The notes under the pieces are model-generated. The model saw only the letters and a list, made by a program, of their open reading frames with translations. It made no database searches and was not told the DNA's origin. The translations under genes and the position numbers were made by a program. Positions 63,046 to 64,000 of a stretch of DNA of 64,000 nt are shown one piece after another; the stretch's first letter is position 1, and each line of letters starts with the position of its first letter. Source of the stretch: Podospora pseudoanserina (taxonomy: Eukaryota > Ascomycota > Sordariomycetes > Sordariales > Podosporaceae); NCBI RefSeq assembly GCF_035222485.1, contig NC_085920.1, forward strand, positions 372,001-436,000, written 5' to 3'.

Positions 63046-64000
63046 ATGTTTCAAAGCCTGCCTGCCATACGGGCGTCGCTCCTCTATGGACTGTTAGCCT
63101 CTCCATCTCTTAGCCTCGTCTCAGCAAGCCCTTCACCAATCGACGCCCGTCATGTCGTGACAGATCCTGCCAGAGTAGTTGCGCAAGCAACCGTCACTGC
63201 TGTGTCAGAGTGCCACGCCCACGGTACTAATTATTATTGTCAAGCCGGAGTCACAGAGTTTCGCATTGTTGGCTCCGAGACTGCCGCCTCATACACGGAT
63301 TGCCATCCACACGGCGCAAAGACGTAAGCACTCGCCCTCCATAGGTCTCACCATACACGGTTTGCTAAAAGGTCTACCCTATAGGTACTGTGTAGGACCA
63401 AAGTCTGATGAGGTAGAAATTGTCCTTGCTGCCGCTACGGCACCTGCGGTAACAGCGTCCCCAACGGTGACTGGCAGTTCGAGCTTGACTGCCGTTAGCG
63501 CGTGCCATCTCCACGGGTCTGAGCTGTAAGTACAACCTCCAACCGCTCCATTATTGACCCACCGCTGACAAGGCCTTGAAGCCTTTGTATGCACGGGGCA
63601 ACCGAGTATAAGGTCCACACAACTGTCACTGCTACTGCTACACAAGATCTCCCAGCACAGTTTACCGGTTGCCATGCCCATGGTGCTGAGACATACTGCA
63701 ATGGCCCAACCGGAGAGGAAGTTGAGATCACCCTGGCCACCGCTGAGGAGGACCACGACGACCACGGTCATGAAGACTCGGAGGAACTTGATTGCCACTT
63801 CCACGCTGGCGTCGAGCATTGCGTCGGCAAAGGGGGCGAGAAGGTTGCCAACACCTGCGAAAGAACGCAGCGTGACTACAACATCAAGCTTCGTGTTGGC
63901 TTGTTGTTCGTCATGTTGGCTACCAGCTCCATTGGTGTCTTCACTCCCATTCTCATCTCATCCTTTGTGTCGCCCAACCACATCGTATTCACCATTCTCA
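63046..64000 (+). CDS. ZIP-family metal transporter with five extracellular C-x2-H-x5-C motifs, partial
   Basis: Exons 63046-63323, 63385-63525 and 63582 to the window end. Introns are 61 and 56 nt (GTAAGC...CTATAG; GTAAGT...TTGAAG). After a signal-like start (MFQSLPAIRASLLYGLLASP), the outer region carries five motifs: CHAHGTNYYCQAG, CHPHGAKTYCVG, CHLHGSELLCMHG, CHAHGAETYCNG and CHFHAGVEHCVG. All have C-x2-H-x5-C, and most are followed by a short beta-like stretch (EFRIVG, EVEIVLA, EYKVHTTV, EVEITLA). A DHDDHGHEDSEE patch precedes the last. Then comes TCERTQRDYNIKLRVGLLFV, MLATSSIGVFTPILISSFVS, the usual start of ZIP TM1 in zinc transporters. TM2-TM8 lie outside the window. Predicted plasma-membrane zinc or iron uptake. 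The repeats would hold metal near the pore. Confidence 0.88.

Overview
This window looks like the nuclear genome of a filamentous ascomycete (Pezizomycotina, most likely a sordariomycete). Genes are spaced 0.3-3 kb apart on both strands with no operons. Most introns are 54-120 nt with GTAAGT/GTATGT donors, CTAAC/CTGAC branch points and YAG acceptors. Several families are typical of such fungi: HET, a fungal NLR with TPRs, CVNH-LysM lectin, BIM1-like copper protein and small GPI-anchored secreted proteins. No rRNA, clear tRNA or CRISPR was seen. Gene models were read by eye from splice signals.

Layout. 0-5.5 kb: a membrane protein running off the left edge, a seven-TM protein, a disordered fungal protein and a Baeyer-Villiger-type flavin monooxygenase. 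7-11 kb: a possible small spliced gene and an 808-aa secreted protein with three SnoaL-like modules. 11.7-15.1 kb: three tandem divergent secreted proteins sharing four cysteines. 15.6-18.4 kb: a decayed kinase-like gene and a small fungal protein. 21.9-24.5 kb: two convergent fungal-specific genes, one a repeat-rich secreted protein. 25.8-34.2 kb: a patch of decayed genes (HET, NLR/TPR, beta-lactamase-like) around an intact CVNH-LysM lectin gene. 34.7-45 kb: a small acidic protein, an aldo-keto reductase, an unknown acidic protein, a kinase with an HND catalytic loop and a BIM1-like protein. 45.8-58 kb: disordered proteins, a GST and a Cys/His-rich putative zinc-binding protein. 61-64 kb: a divergent pair made of a secreted His-rich GPI-anchored protein and a ZIP metal transporter that runs off the right edge.

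Two things stand out. First, the divergent pair at the right end shares a short motif, C-x2-H-x5-C, followed by x-G. It occurs twice in the small secreted protein and five times in the extracellular N-terminus of the ZIP transporter. Their shared intergenic region carries four CAAGGT cores, like fungal zinc-response sites. This resembles, without obvious sequence kinship, the PRA1/ZRT1 (Candida) and aspf2/zrfC (Aspergillus) zincophore-transporter pairs. Second, three copies of a 0.2-0.33 kb element at 1.2, 15.1 and 43.4 kb have inverted repeat ends built around ACAAAATA and an interior made of a roughly 22-bp tandem repeat. In one copy a 5-bp duplication flanks the ends. This looks like an undescribed MITE family.
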